DNA of 44,537 nt from Actinomycetes bacterium (GTDB lineage Bacteria; Actinomycetota; Actinomycetes; Streptosporangiales; Streptosporangiaceae). The stretch spans positions 1 to 44,537 of the forward strand of contig JAJYUU010000015.1 in the NCBI GenBank assembly GCA_021792405.1. Reading direction: 5' to 3'. Of this stretch, positions 24,564-33,670 are shown piece by piece (positions within the stretch are counted from its first letter, which is position 1; each line of letters begins with the position of its first letter). Below the pieces are notes generated by a model. It did not search any database, was not told the DNA's origin, and saw nothing but the letters and a program-made list of their open reading frames with translations. The position numbers and the translations under genes are program-made.

Positions 24564-27500
24564 ATGAGTGACTCCGACGCCGTCGCCGGCCGCTTCGCGC
24601 TGGTCAGCCCGCTGGCGCGCGGAAGCATGGGCGAGGTGCACCGCGCCCGTGATCTGCAGACTGGCGAGACCGTTGCGGTGAAGCTGATCTGGCGCCGCCG
24701 CACCGGCGAGGAGGTGGCGCTCACCGAGGCGGACAAGAACGCCGCCAGGTTCATGCGCGAGGTGCGGATCATGTCGCGGCTGTCCAGCCCGAACCTGCCG
24801 CGCACGATCGCCGGGGGCTTGGACGGCGACCGCCCGTACCTGGCGATGGAGTACCTGGAGGGGACCACGCTGGCGTGGCTGATCGACGAGAACGGCCGGC
24901 TTCCGGTGGCGTGGGCCGCCGCGATCGGGGCGCAGATCGCGACCGGGCTGGCCGCCGCGCACCGGGCCGGGGTGGTGCACCGGGACCTGAAGCCTGCCAA
25001 CGTGATGGTCACCACCGGCGGGGTGGTGAAGGTCCTGGATTTCGGCGTGGGCCTGATCCTCGACGACGTGGATGGCGGCAGGCTGACCAGCTCCGAGGTG
25101 ACGGTGGGAACCGCCCGCTACATGGCGCCGGAGCAGGCCCGCCAGCGCGCGGTCACCGGTGCCGCCGACCTGTACGCGCTGGGCTGCGTGCTGTACGAGA
25201 TGCTGGCGGGCGCGCCGCCGTTCGACGGCGACACCACCTACGAGCTGATCAACCGGCACGTCGAGCAGGCGCCGGTGCCCGTGCGCACCCTGCGCAGCGA
25301 GGTCCCCGAGGACCTGGACGCGCTCATCCTGCGGCTGCTGGAGAAAGACCCAGCCGACCGGCCCGCCGACGCCGCCGAAGTCGCCGGCCTGCTCGCGCCG
25401 CTCGCGCTGGCGTCTGCGCCTGGCGCCCCGGCCGGGGTGGGAGACCCGACGGTCCCTGTGCGCGAGCAGGCCGCGTTCGGCGTCGCCCCGGACGAGCCGA
25501 CGCCGATCCTCCCTGCCGAGTCGGCTGCGGCTGTAGTCGACCGGGACGGCGGGTTCGACATCTTCGATGTCCACCGGCGGCTGATCGGTGACTACCGCGG
25601 TTTCACCGAGGGGGCGGCGGTGATCCGGGACGACCGGATCGCCGCGTTCGTCGAGGAGGACCTGGACGCCAAGTCCCAGTGGCCCGATCCGTGGCTGTCG
25701 CTGAACCCGTTCTTCGCCGACGGCGGATCGGTCGCCGAGCTGGCCGATTCCGGTGTGCTGCACCCGCAGTGCAAGCAGATCTTCCAGTCCGGCAAGACAC
25801 CCGGCTCGGCGGCCTGCGACGGCCAGCCGATCCGCTTCTACCTGCATCAGCGCGAAGCCATCGAGGCATCCCGCACCGGCGCCAGCTACGTGCTGACGAC
25901 CGGGACCGGATCCGGCAAGTCGCTGGCCTACATCGTGCCGATCGTGGACCGGGTGCTGCGCGCCAAGGAAACTGACCAGCGGCCCAGGGTCCGGGCGATC
26001 ATCGTGTACCCGATGAACGCGCTGGCCAACAGCCAGCTGGGCGAGCTGGAGAAGTTCCTGCGCGACGGGTTCGGTGACGGCCAGGAGCCGGTGACGTTCG
26101 CCCGCTACACGGGCCAGGAGGACGAGGCCAGGCGCGACCAGATCCGCGCCAACCCGCCCGACATCCTGCTCACCAACTACGTGATGCTGGAGCTGATGCT
26201 CACCCGCCCCGACGACCGGCGGTCCCTGATCCGCATGGCCGAGGGCATGCAGTTCCTCGTCTTCGACGAGCTGCACACCTACCGGGGCCGGCAGGGCGCG
26301 GACGTGGCGATGCTGATCCGCCGGGTCAAGGACGCCTGCGCCGCGCCGGACATGCAGTGCGTCGGCACCTCGGCGACCATGTCCACCGAAGGCAGCGGCG
26401 ACGATCAGCGCCGGGTCGTCGCCGAGGTCGCCTCACAGATTTTCGGCACCACGGTTAAGCCGGAGCACGTGATCGGCGAGACGCTCGTCCGCGCGACCGC
26501 CGAGGTTCCCGGCCAGGTGACCCGGCAGCGGATCGCTGCCCCTGCCGCCCCAGCGGACTACGCTGACCTGGCCGGCGACCCGCTCGCCTCCTGGATCGAG
26601 ACGGCTTTCGGGCTCGACCGCGACGGCGACGGCCGCTGGGTGCGGCGCCCGCCGGTCACGGTGCAGCAGGCCGCGCGACTGCTGGCCACGCAGGCCGGCG
26701 CGGACGTGGCCGAGTGCGAGAAGGCCCTGGAACGCACGCTGCGGGCAGGGTCGCGGGCCCGCCACCCGGACACCGGGCGGCCGCTGTTCGCCTTCCGGCT
26801 GCACCAGTTCCTGTCCAAGGGCGACACCGTTTACGTCACGCTGGAGGACGAGAACGCCCGCCACATAACCCGCAGCTACCAGGTCGAGCAGCCCGGATCG
26901 GGCGGGAAGATCCTGCTGCCGCTGGCGTTCTGCCGCGAATGCGGCCAGGAGTACCTGGTGGTCTGGCGGCGGCAGCAGGCAGGCGGCGTGCGTTACCTGG
27001 CGCGGCGTGACGCGGTCGCGGCCGGCGGCGAAGGAGCCGTCGACTCCGACGGCTACCTCTATGTCTCCCGGGAGATGCCGTGGCCGCGGGACGAGCAGAC
27101 GGTCATCGCCGACCGGCGCCTGCCCGAATCGTGGCTGGAAGTGTCCGACCGCACGGGCGAGGACGTCATCAGGCCCACTGCCCGCAAGTACCTGCCGCAG
27201 CCGGTGACCGTCGACGTCTACGGCGAGGAGCGCCCGGCGGCCAGCGGCATCGAGGCCGCGTTCATCCCCGCCCCGTTCCGATTCTGCCTGAGCTGCGGCG
27301 TCTCGTATGAGCAGGTCCGCGGCCGGGACTTCGCCAAGCTGGCCACCCTCGACCAGGAAGGCCGGTCATCGGCGACCTCGCTGATCTCGGCGTCCATCGT
27401 GCGGAGCCTGATGGCGGTCCCCGGCCCGGACCTGGACCGGCAGGCACGCAAGCTGCTGACGTTCGTCGACAACCGGCAGGACGCCTCGCTGCAGGCCGGG

Positions 27501-30500
27501 CACTTCAACGACTTCGTCCAGGTCACGATGCTGCGCGGCGCCCTGCACCAGGCGGCCCAGGAGGCAACAGGGCGCGGCGAAGAAGGCCTGTACTACGACG
27601 ACATCGCCACCCGCGTGACCCGCGCGCTCGGCCTGGACTTCGCCGAGTACGCCCGCGAGCCCGGCGAGGAACCCGCGATGCGCCGGCGCACCGACGCGGC
27701 CCTGCGCGATGTGGTCAACCTGCGCGTCTACCTCGACCTGGAACGCGGCTGGCGGGTCACGATGCCGAACCTGGAGCAGGCCGGGCTGCTGCGGATCGGA
27801 TACCTAGGCTTGGACGAGGCGGCCGCGCGCGAGGACCTGTGGGCCGGCGCCGCCGCCCCGCTCCGCGACGCGGCCTCGGAGACGCGCGCCGCGATCTGCA
27901 CGGTGCTGCTGGATGAGATGCGCCGCTCCCTGGCCATCGACGTCGAGTGCTTCGCCGACGACGAGCTGGACCGGATCCAGCGCCGCAGCCAGGGCTCCCT
28001 GCGGGATGAGTGGGCCGTCACCAAAGACGACGAGCCCACGGTGGCGACCGTCTTCGCGCGGCCGGGCCGCCCGGGCAGCCCGCGCGAGCACGTGAACCTG
28101 TCCGGGCGCGGTAAGTTCGGCCGCTACCTCAAGCGCGCCGGCCGCTTCCCCGGCCATCTCGGGGCGATCACCTCCGACGATGCGCAGCAGAGCATCGCCG
28201 ACCTGCTCCGGGCGCTGGCCAGCGCCGGCCTGGTCAGCGAGGTGGAGGACCCGCGCCGCCGCCACGGGACGGGGTACCGGGTCCGGGCGACCGCGCTAGT
28301 GTGGCGGCCCGGGGACGGCACGGCCGGGGTCGACGACCCGCTGTCGCGGACCTTCAGCGGCGCAGCGCGCCCGCGGGTCAACCCATACTTCGTCCGCCTA
28401 TACCGGGATGTCGCCGGCACGCTGGCCGGGTTGACCGCGCGGGAGCACACCGCCCAGGTGCACCCCAAGGTCCGGGAGGAGCGGGAGGAAGACTTCCGGA
28501 CCGCAGAGCTCAAGCTGCTGTACTGCTCGCCGACCATGGAACTGGGCGTCGACATCGCCGGGCTCAACGCGGTGGCGATGCGCAACGTCCCGCCCACCCC
28601 GGCGAACTATGCGCAGCGTTCCGGGCGGGCGGGACGGTCCGGGCAGCCCGCGCTGGTGACCACGTACTGCGCCACCGGCAACAGCCACGATCAGTACTAC
28701 TTCCGCCGGTCCGACAAGATGGTCTCCGGCTCCGTTGCCCCGGCGCGGCTGGACCTGCTGAACGAGGACCTGATCCGCGCGCACGTGCATGCGATCTGGC
28801 TGGCCGAGGCAGGCCTGAAACTGGGCCGGGCGATCCCGCGCAGCATCGACATGTCCGGCACCGAGCCGGAGGGCAGGCGGCGGCCCGACCCGCGCCTGCC
28901 GCTGCTGGACGGCGTCGCCCGGGACGCTGCCTCCCCGGACGCGGCCCGCCGCGCGGTCGCCCGCGCCATCGCGGTCCTGCGGGAACTCGAGGACGGCCTG
29001 CGTGACCGGACCTCGTGGTGGGATCCAGGATGGGTCGAGCAGGCAGTGCGGGCCGCCCCGGCGGCGTTCGATCATGCCTTCGACCGGTGGCGTGACCTGT
29101 TCCGGGCGGCGCTGATCGACCAGTGGGAGCAGAACCGGCGCCGGCTGGACCACTCGCTGTCACAGCGGGACCGCGATGCCGCCGCACGGCGCCGCCGCGA
29201 GGCCGAAACCCAGCTCACGCTGCTGCTGAACGAGGACAGCGATGCCCGCAACCTGACCTCCGACTTCAACCCCTACCGGTACCTGGCGTCGGAAGGCTTC
29301 TTGCCCGGATACTCCTTCCCCCGGCTTCCGATCGCCGCCTACATCTCGGTCCGCGGCCGGTACGGCGCGGACGGCGACTTCGTGCAGCGGCCCAGGTTCC
29401 TGGCGATCAGGGAGTTCGGGCCGCGGGCCGTCATCTACCACGAAGGGGCGCGGTATGAGGTCAACAGGATCCAGCTCCCGGCCGACTCGGCCGGGGAGGT
29501 CGTCACCGGCCAGGCCCGCCGCTGCGCCGGCTGCGGGCACCACCACGACGTCGCGCCCGGGATCGACCGGTGCGAGATGTGCGGCGCGATGCTCGGCGAG
29601 GCCACCGGCGGGCTGCTGCACCTGCACACCGTGTTCACCCGCCCGCTAGAGCGGATCTCCTCCGACGAGGAGGAACGCCGCCGCGCCGGGTTCCGGATCG
29701 TCACCTCCTACAGCTTCCAGCGGCACGGCGACCGGCCCGGCCGCCTGGACGCCATCGTCCAGGACGCGGACGACCCGGTCGCGCGCCTGACCTACGGGGA
29801 CTCGGCGACAGTGCGGCGCACCAACCTCGGCCCGCTGCGCCGGCCCGCCATCGAACCCGACGGGTTCTGGCTAGATCCGGTGACCGGGCGGTGGCTGCCC
29901 GAAGCCCAGGCCCGCCAGGGCAACAGCGACGACGGGGAGCCCGCGGCCCAGCGGACCCGGGTGATCCCCTATGTGCAAGACCGCCGCAACATCCTGGTCC
30001 TGCAGCTCGCCGCACCAGTAGACGCCGGGACCGCACTGTCGGTGATGTACGCGCTCGAACGTGGCATCGAGGCGGTGTTCCAGCTCGAGGACTCCGAGCT
30101 GGACGGCGAGCTGCTGCCGCCCGACGACGGGCCCCGCGACCGGATGCTGTTCACCGAGTCCGCCGAGGGCGGCGCCGGGGTACTGCGCCGCCTGCATGCC
30201 GAGCCGCGCGCGCTGGCCCGCGCCGCCCGGGAGGCGCTGCGCATCGCGCACTTCGACCCGGACACCGGCAGCGACCTCGGCGGAGTCGACCCGGCGCACC
30301 CGTGCGCCAAGGGCTGCTATGACTGCCTGCTCAGCTACAGCAACCAGCTCCTGCACCCGCTGATCGACCGTCACCGCGCCGCCGGCCTACTGATGGCCCT
30401 GGCCCAGGCGACGACGCTGCCCGCCGGGCGCGGGCAGTCACGCACCGAGCAGTCCATCGCGCTCATCGCCCAGGCCGACAGCAGCCTGGAGTCCGAGTTC

Positions 30501-30782
30501 GTGCAGTGGCTGAAGGATCACGGCTACCGGCTGCCCGACGAGGCGCAGACCCTCATCGAGGCGGTACGGGCCCGGCCTGACTTTATCTACCGCCTGGCCA
30601 GCGGCAGCGTCGCGGTATTCGTGGACGGGCCGGTGCACGATGACCAGGCGGTCGCCGAGCGCGACGACCGGGCTCGCGACCGGCTGGAGGATGCGGGCTG
30701 GTACGTGATCCGGGTCCGCTACGACGACGACTGGAACGACCTGGCAGGCGCCAACCCCACCGTGTTCGGCGCGGGCCGGTAG
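24564..30782 (+). CDS. Ser/Thr protein kinase-DEAH helicase-DUF1998-nuclease-like fusion
   Basis: About 2,072 residues. A complete eukaryote-like kinase comes first: G-loop RGSMGEV (about 20), VAVKL lysine, HRDLKPANV (about 138), DFG (about 158) and APE (about 187). An Lhr/MrfA-like SF2 helicase follows: Walker A TGTGSGKS (about 448), DELH (about 567), TSATMS (about 602), then 'MELGVDIAG' and RSGRAGRSG (about 1322-1355). A zinc motif C-x2-C...C-x2-C sits near 1655-1673 and a DUF1998 block with CAKGCYDC near 1913. The last ~110 residues have 'PDFIY...AVFVDGPVHDD..RDDRARDRLEDAGW', a Vsr/DUF559-like nuclease pattern. ATG 24564 is chosen because AAGG lies six bases upstream; ATG 24543 has AGGG abutting. 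It sits 15 bases before the SNF2 gene. DrmA/DrmB-like activities thus appear fused to a kinase. Confidence 0.88.
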   Translation: MSDSDAVAGRFALVSPLARGSMGEVHRARDLQTGETVAVKLIWRRRTGEEVALTEADKNAARFMREVRIMSRLSSPNLPRTIAGGLDGDRPYLAMEYLEGTTLAWLIDENGRLPVAWAAAIGAQIATGLAAAHRAGVVHRDLKPANVMVTTGGVVKVLDFGVGLILDDVDGGRLTSSEVTVGTARYMAPEQARQRAVTGAADLYALGCVLYEMLAGAPPFDGDTTYELINRHVEQAPVPVRTLRSEVPEDLDALILRLLEKDPADRPADAAEVAGLLAPLALASAPGAPAGVGDPTVPVREQAAFGVAPDEPTPILPAESAAAVVDRDGGFDIFDVHRRLIGDYRGFTEGAAVIRDDRIAAFVEEDLDAKSQWPDPWLSLNPFFADGGSVAELADSGVLHPQCKQIFQSGKTPGSAACDGQPIRFYLHQREAIEASRTGASYVLTTGTGSGKSLAYIVPIVDRVLRAKETDQRPRVRAIIVYPMNALANSQLGELEKFLRDGFGDGQEPVTFARYTGQEDEARRDQIRANPPDILLTNYVMLELMLTRPDDRRSLIRMAEGMQFLVFDELHTYRGRQGADVAMLIRRVKDACAAPDMQCVGTSATMSTEGSGDDQRRVVAEVASQIFGTTVKPEHVIGETLVRATAEVPGQVTRQRIAAPAAPADYADLAGDPLASWIETAFGLDRDGDGRWVRRPPVTVQQAARLLATQAGADVAECEKALERTLRAGSRARHPDTGRPLFAFRLHQFLSKGDTVYVTLEDENARHITRSYQVEQPGSGGKILLPLAFCRECGQEYLVVWRRQQAGGVRYLARRDAVAAGGEGAVDSDGYLYVSREMPWPRDEQTVIADRRLPESWLEVSDRTGEDVIRPTARKYLPQPVTVDVYGEERPAASGIEAAFIPAPFRFCLSCGVSYEQVRGRDFAKLATLDQEGRSSATSLISASIVRSLMAVPGPDLDRQARKLLTFVDNRQDASLQAGHFNDFVQVTMLRGALHQAAQEATGRGEEGLYYDDIATRVTRALGLDFAEYAREPGEEPAMRRRTDAALRDVVNLRVYLDLERGWRVTMPNLEQAGLLRIGYLGLDEAAAREDLWAGAAAPLRDAASETRAAICTVLLDEMRRSLAIDVECFADDELDRIQRRSQGSLRDEWAVTKDDEPTVATVFARPGRPGSPREHVNLSGRGKFGRYLKRAGRFPGHLGAITSDDAQQSIADLLRALASAGLVSEVEDPRRRHGTGYRVRATALVWRPGDGTAGVDDPLSRTFSGAARPRVNPYFVRLYRDVAGTLAGLTAREHTAQVHPKVREEREEDFRTAELKLLYCSPTMELGVDIAGLNAVAMRNVPPTPANYAQRSGRAGRSGQPALVTTYCATGNSHDQYYFRRSDKMVSGSVAPARLDLLNEDLIRAHVHAIWLAEAGLKLGRAIPRSIDMSGTEPEGRRRPDPRLPLLDGVARDAASPDAARRAVARAIAVLRELEDGLRDRTSWWDPGWVEQAVRAAPAAFDHAFDRWRDLFRAALIDQWEQNRRRLDHSLSQRDRDAAARRRREAETQLTLLLNEDSDARNLTSDFNPYRYLASEGFLPGYSFPRLPIAAYISVRGRYGADGDFVQRPRFLAIREFGPRAVIYHEGARYEVNRIQLPADSAGEVVTGQARRCAGCGHHHDVAPGIDRCEMCGAMLGEATGGLLHLHTVFTRPLERISSDEEERRRAGFRIVTSYSFQRHGDRPGRLDAIVQDADDPVARLTYGDSATVRRTNLGPLRRPAIEPDGFWLDPVTGRWLPEAQARQGNSDDGEPAAQRTRVIPYVQDRRNILVLQLAAPVDAGTALSVMYALERGIEAVFQLEDSELDGELLPPDDGPRDRMLFTESAEGGAGVLRRLHAEPRALARAAREALRIAHFDPDTGSDLGGVDPAHPCAKGCYDCLLSYSNQLLHPLIDRHRAAGLLMALAQATTLPAGRGQSRTEQSIALIAQADSSLESEFVQWLKDHGYRLPDEAQTLIEAVRARPDFIYRLASGSVAVFVDGPVHDDQAVAERDDRARDRLEDAGWYVIRVRYDDDWNDLAGANPTVFGAGR

Positions 30783-30796
30783 GAGGGCAGGCACGG

Positions 30797-33670
30797 ATGG
30801 ACGTCGCCTACGCGGCGGGCTCGCTGGTCACCGCCCGCGGCCGGGAATGGGTCGTGCTGCCCGACAGCGACCCGCACCTGCTCGTGCTGCGGCCGCTCGG
30901 CGGAACTGACGACGACATCGCCGCGGTCTTCCCGGCGCTGGAGCAAGTGACCGAGGCCCGGTTCCCCGCCCCGGCCCCGGAGGATCTCGGCGACGCGCAG
31001 GCCGCCGGGCTGCTGCGCACCGCGCTGCGGGTCGGGTTCCGCTCTAGCGCCGGCCCTTTCCGGTCCCTGGCCTCGATCACGGTCGAGCCCAGGCCCTACC
31101 AGCTGGTGCCACTGCTGATGGCCATGCGCCAGCCCATAGTGCGGATGGCGATCTGCGACGACGTCGGTATCGGCAAGACCATTGAGTCCGGGCTCATCGC
31201 CGCCGAGCTGCTGGCCCAGGGCGACGCGGCCGGACTGGCCGTGCTGTGCTCCCCGGCGCTCGCTGAGCAGTGGCAGGACGAGCTGCGCGGCAAGTTCGGC
31301 ATCGACGCCGAGCTGGTGCTCGCCTCCACCGTCCCCCGCCTCGAACGCGGCCTTGCCTACGGCCAGTCCCTGTTCGACCGGCACCGGCACCTGGTGATCT
31401 CCACCGACTTCATCAAATCCCCCCGGCACCGCGACGACTTCATCGCCCACTGCCCGGACCTGGTGATCGTCGACGAGGCGCACACCTGCGTGTCCGCCGG
31501 CGGCACCGGGGTGAGGTCCGCCCAGCTGAGGTACGAGCTGCTGTCCCGGCTCGCCGCCGACCGCCGCCGGCACCTGCTCCTGGTCACCGCGACCCCGCAC
31601 TCAGGCAAGGACGAGTCGTTCCGCGGCCTGATCGGGCTGCTCGACCCGGCCCTGGAGCACGCGGACCTGGCCACCGAGGCCGGCAGGCGGCACCTGGCAT
31701 CCTTCTTCGTGCAGCGCCGGCGGGGCGACATCCGCTCCTACCTGAACGAGGACACCGCCTTCCCCGATGACCGGCTCTTCCGGGACGAGCCGTACACGCT
31801 CTCACCGGACTACCGGGCGCTGCTGGACGACGCGATCGCCTACGCCAGCGATCGCCTCGCCGACGCCGCCGGGCAGCGTGACCAGCGGGTGGCTTGGTGG
31901 TCGGCGATTGCCTTGCTGCGCTCCATGGTCTCCTCACCGCGCGCCGCGGCGCAGACCCTGCTGACCCGCTCCCGGTCCGCCGCCGCGGCGACCGCCGACG
32001 AAGCCGACGAGCTCGGCCGGCCCGTCACCGCGGACATGGCCGACGATGAGAACCCCGACGGCATCGACGCCGCGCCCGGCGCCGACACCGGCCAGGACAC
32101 GCGCGCAGGAGTTCCGGCGCTTCTGCGCGATCTTGCCAGCCGCGCGGACACGCTGGAAGGCCCGGCCAGCGACCGCAAGCTGGCCCTGCTGATCACGACA
32201 CTCAAGAAGCTGATCAAAGACGGCTACGACCCGATCGTGTTCTGCCGTTACATCCCGACCGCCGAGTACGTCGCCGAGCATCTGGACGGGCAGCTCGGCC
32301 GCAAGACCGTCATCGCCGCAGTGACCGGCACCCTGTCGCCATCCCAGCGCATCGAGCGGATCGAGAAGCTGGCCGATGCTGCGGCCGAGAATGGTGCCCG
32401 GCGCGTCCTGGTGGCCACCGACTGCCTGTCCGAAGGAGTCAACCTCCAGCACTACTTCAACGCGGTCGTCCACTACGACCTGGCGTGGAACCCCACCCGG
32501 CACGAGCAGCGCGAGGGCCGCGTTGACCGGTTCGGCCAGCGCTCGGCCGACATCCGGGTCGTCACCATCTACGGCTCCGACAACGACATCGACGGCAGGG
32601 TCCTCGACGTGCTGATCCGCAAGCACCGGGAGATCCGCAAGTCCACCGGCATCTCGGTGCCGGTCCCAGACGAGACGTCGGCGGCCGTCACCGACGCGGT
32701 CGTCGGATGGCTGCTGCGGCGGGACAAGGCCGCCGGCAGCCAGCAGGCCCTGTTCGATCTCGGGGAAGTCACCGGGCAGCAGGCACTGGACCTGGACGCC
32801 CAGTGGAACTCGATGGCCGAACGCGAGCGCAGGTCGCGGTCCCGCTATGCCCAGGGCAGCATCCACCCGGACGACGTCGCCCGCGAGGTCACCGCCACCC
32901 GAGCCGCGCTCGGCTCCGACGACGAGATCCAGTCCTTCACGCGCACCGCGCTGCGAGCGCTGGGCGGCGACCTGACCGGTGCCGCCGACGGTGACTTCAC
33001 CGTCACCACCGCCACGTTGCCGGCCGGGCTGCGGGATTGCATCGCCGCCGTCGCTGGCGAGCGGCCGGGCATCGCATTCCGCACGGCACCCGGCGTGCCT
33101 CGCGGCGAGGCGGCACTCACCCGCACCGACCCGATCGTCGGCGCCGTCGCGCACTTCGTCCTGTCCGCGGCCCTCGACAAAGGCATGCCCGCCCGGTACC
33201 GTCCCGCCCGCCGCTGCGGCGTCATCCGCACCAGCGCCGTCACCCGGCGCACCACGGTGCTGCTCGTACGGTACCGATTCCAGCTCATCCTGCCCGGCCG
33301 TCACGGTGACCGGCCCCTAGTCTCCGAGGACGCTCGCGTGCTCGGCTTCGAAGGCCCGCCAGGCTCCCCTGACTGGCTGCCCGACGAGACGGCCGCGGCG
33401 CTGCTGGCCGCCAGGCCCGACGCCAACACCGCCACGGAGTTCGCCCAGGCCGCGATCCGCCGGGTCCTCGACGGCCTGCCTCAGGTGATGCCCGAACTGG
33501 CCAGGCGCGGCGCCGGGTTCGCCGACGACCTGCGCGAAGCCCACCGCCGGGTGCGCCGCAGCGCCGACCAGGCCGTGCGCGGCATCACCGTCACAGCCCA
33601 GGGCGACGCCGACATTCTCGGCACCTACGTGTACCTGCCCGTGTCCGCCGAGCCCGGAGTCGACCAGTGA
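30797..33670 (+). CDS. drmD: DrmD-like SNF2 helicase
   Basis: A 957-residue SF2 SNF2/HepA-type helicase: 'ICDDVGIGKTIESGLI' Walker A (about 116-131), VDEAHTC (about 224), 'TATPHSGKD' (about 265), and C-terminal 'SEGVNLQHYFNAVVHYDLAWNP' with 'QREGRVDRFGQR' (about 545-580). The 'SGKDESFRGLIGLLD' continuation is typical of DrmD/DISARM-type and HepA-like enzymes. AGGAGG lies 10 bases before ATG 30797 and the stop overlaps the next GTG. DISARM class 1 pairs drmD with drmMI, exactly the next gene here, but drmA and drmB are on the opposite arm. Assignment to DrmD rather than another SNF2 defence helicase is by context. Confidence 0.78.
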   Translation: MDVAYAAGSLVTARGREWVVLPDSDPHLLVLRPLGGTDDDIAAVFPALEQVTEARFPAPAPEDLGDAQAAGLLRTALRVGFRSSAGPFRSLASITVEPRPYQLVPLLMAMRQPIVRMAICDDVGIGKTIESGLIAAELLAQGDAAGLAVLCSPALAEQWQDELRGKFGIDAELVLASTVPRLERGLAYGQSLFDRHRHLVISTDFIKSPRHRDDFIAHCPDLVIVDEAHTCVSAGGTGVRSAQLRYELLSRLAADRRRHLLLVTATPHSGKDESFRGLIGLLDPALEHADLATEAGRRHLASFFVQRRRGDIRSYLNEDTAFPDDRLFRDEPYTLSPDYRALLDDAIAYASDRLADAAGQRDQRVAWWSAIALLRSMVSSPRAAAQTLLTRSRSAAAATADEADELGRPVTADMADDENPDGIDAAPGADTGQDTRAGVPALLRDLASRADTLEGPASDRKLALLITTLKKLIKDGYDPIVFCRYIPTAEYVAEHLDGQLGRKTVIAAVTGTLSPSQRIERIEKLADAAAENGARRVLVATDCLSEGVNLQHYFNAVVHYDLAWNPTRHEQREGRVDRFGQRSADIRVVTIYGSDNDIDGRVLDVLIRKHREIRKSTGISVPVPDETSAAVTDAVVGWLLRRDKAAGSQQALFDLGEVTGQQALDLDAQWNSMAERERRSRSRYAQGSIHPDDVAREVTATRAALGSDDEIQSFTRTALRALGGDLTGAADGDFTVTTATLPAGLRDCIAAVAGERPGIAFRTAPGVPRGEAALTRTDPIVGAVAHFVLSAALDKGMPARYRPARRCGVIRTSAVTRRTTVLLVRYRFQLILPGRHGDRPLVSEDARVLGFEGPPGSPDWLPDETAAALLAARPDANTATEFAQAAIRRVLDGLPQVMPELARRGAGFADDLREAHRRVRRSADQAVRGITVTAQGDADILGTYVYLPVSAEPGVDQ

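Noticed and set aside
24501-26276. A 591-codon minus-strand frame
   Set aside because: It is antisense to the complete kinase and the first helicase motifs of the giant fusion.
31934-33304. A 456-codon minus-strand frame
   Set aside because: It is antisense to the SNF2 helicase C-terminal motifs; composition is typical of a shadow.
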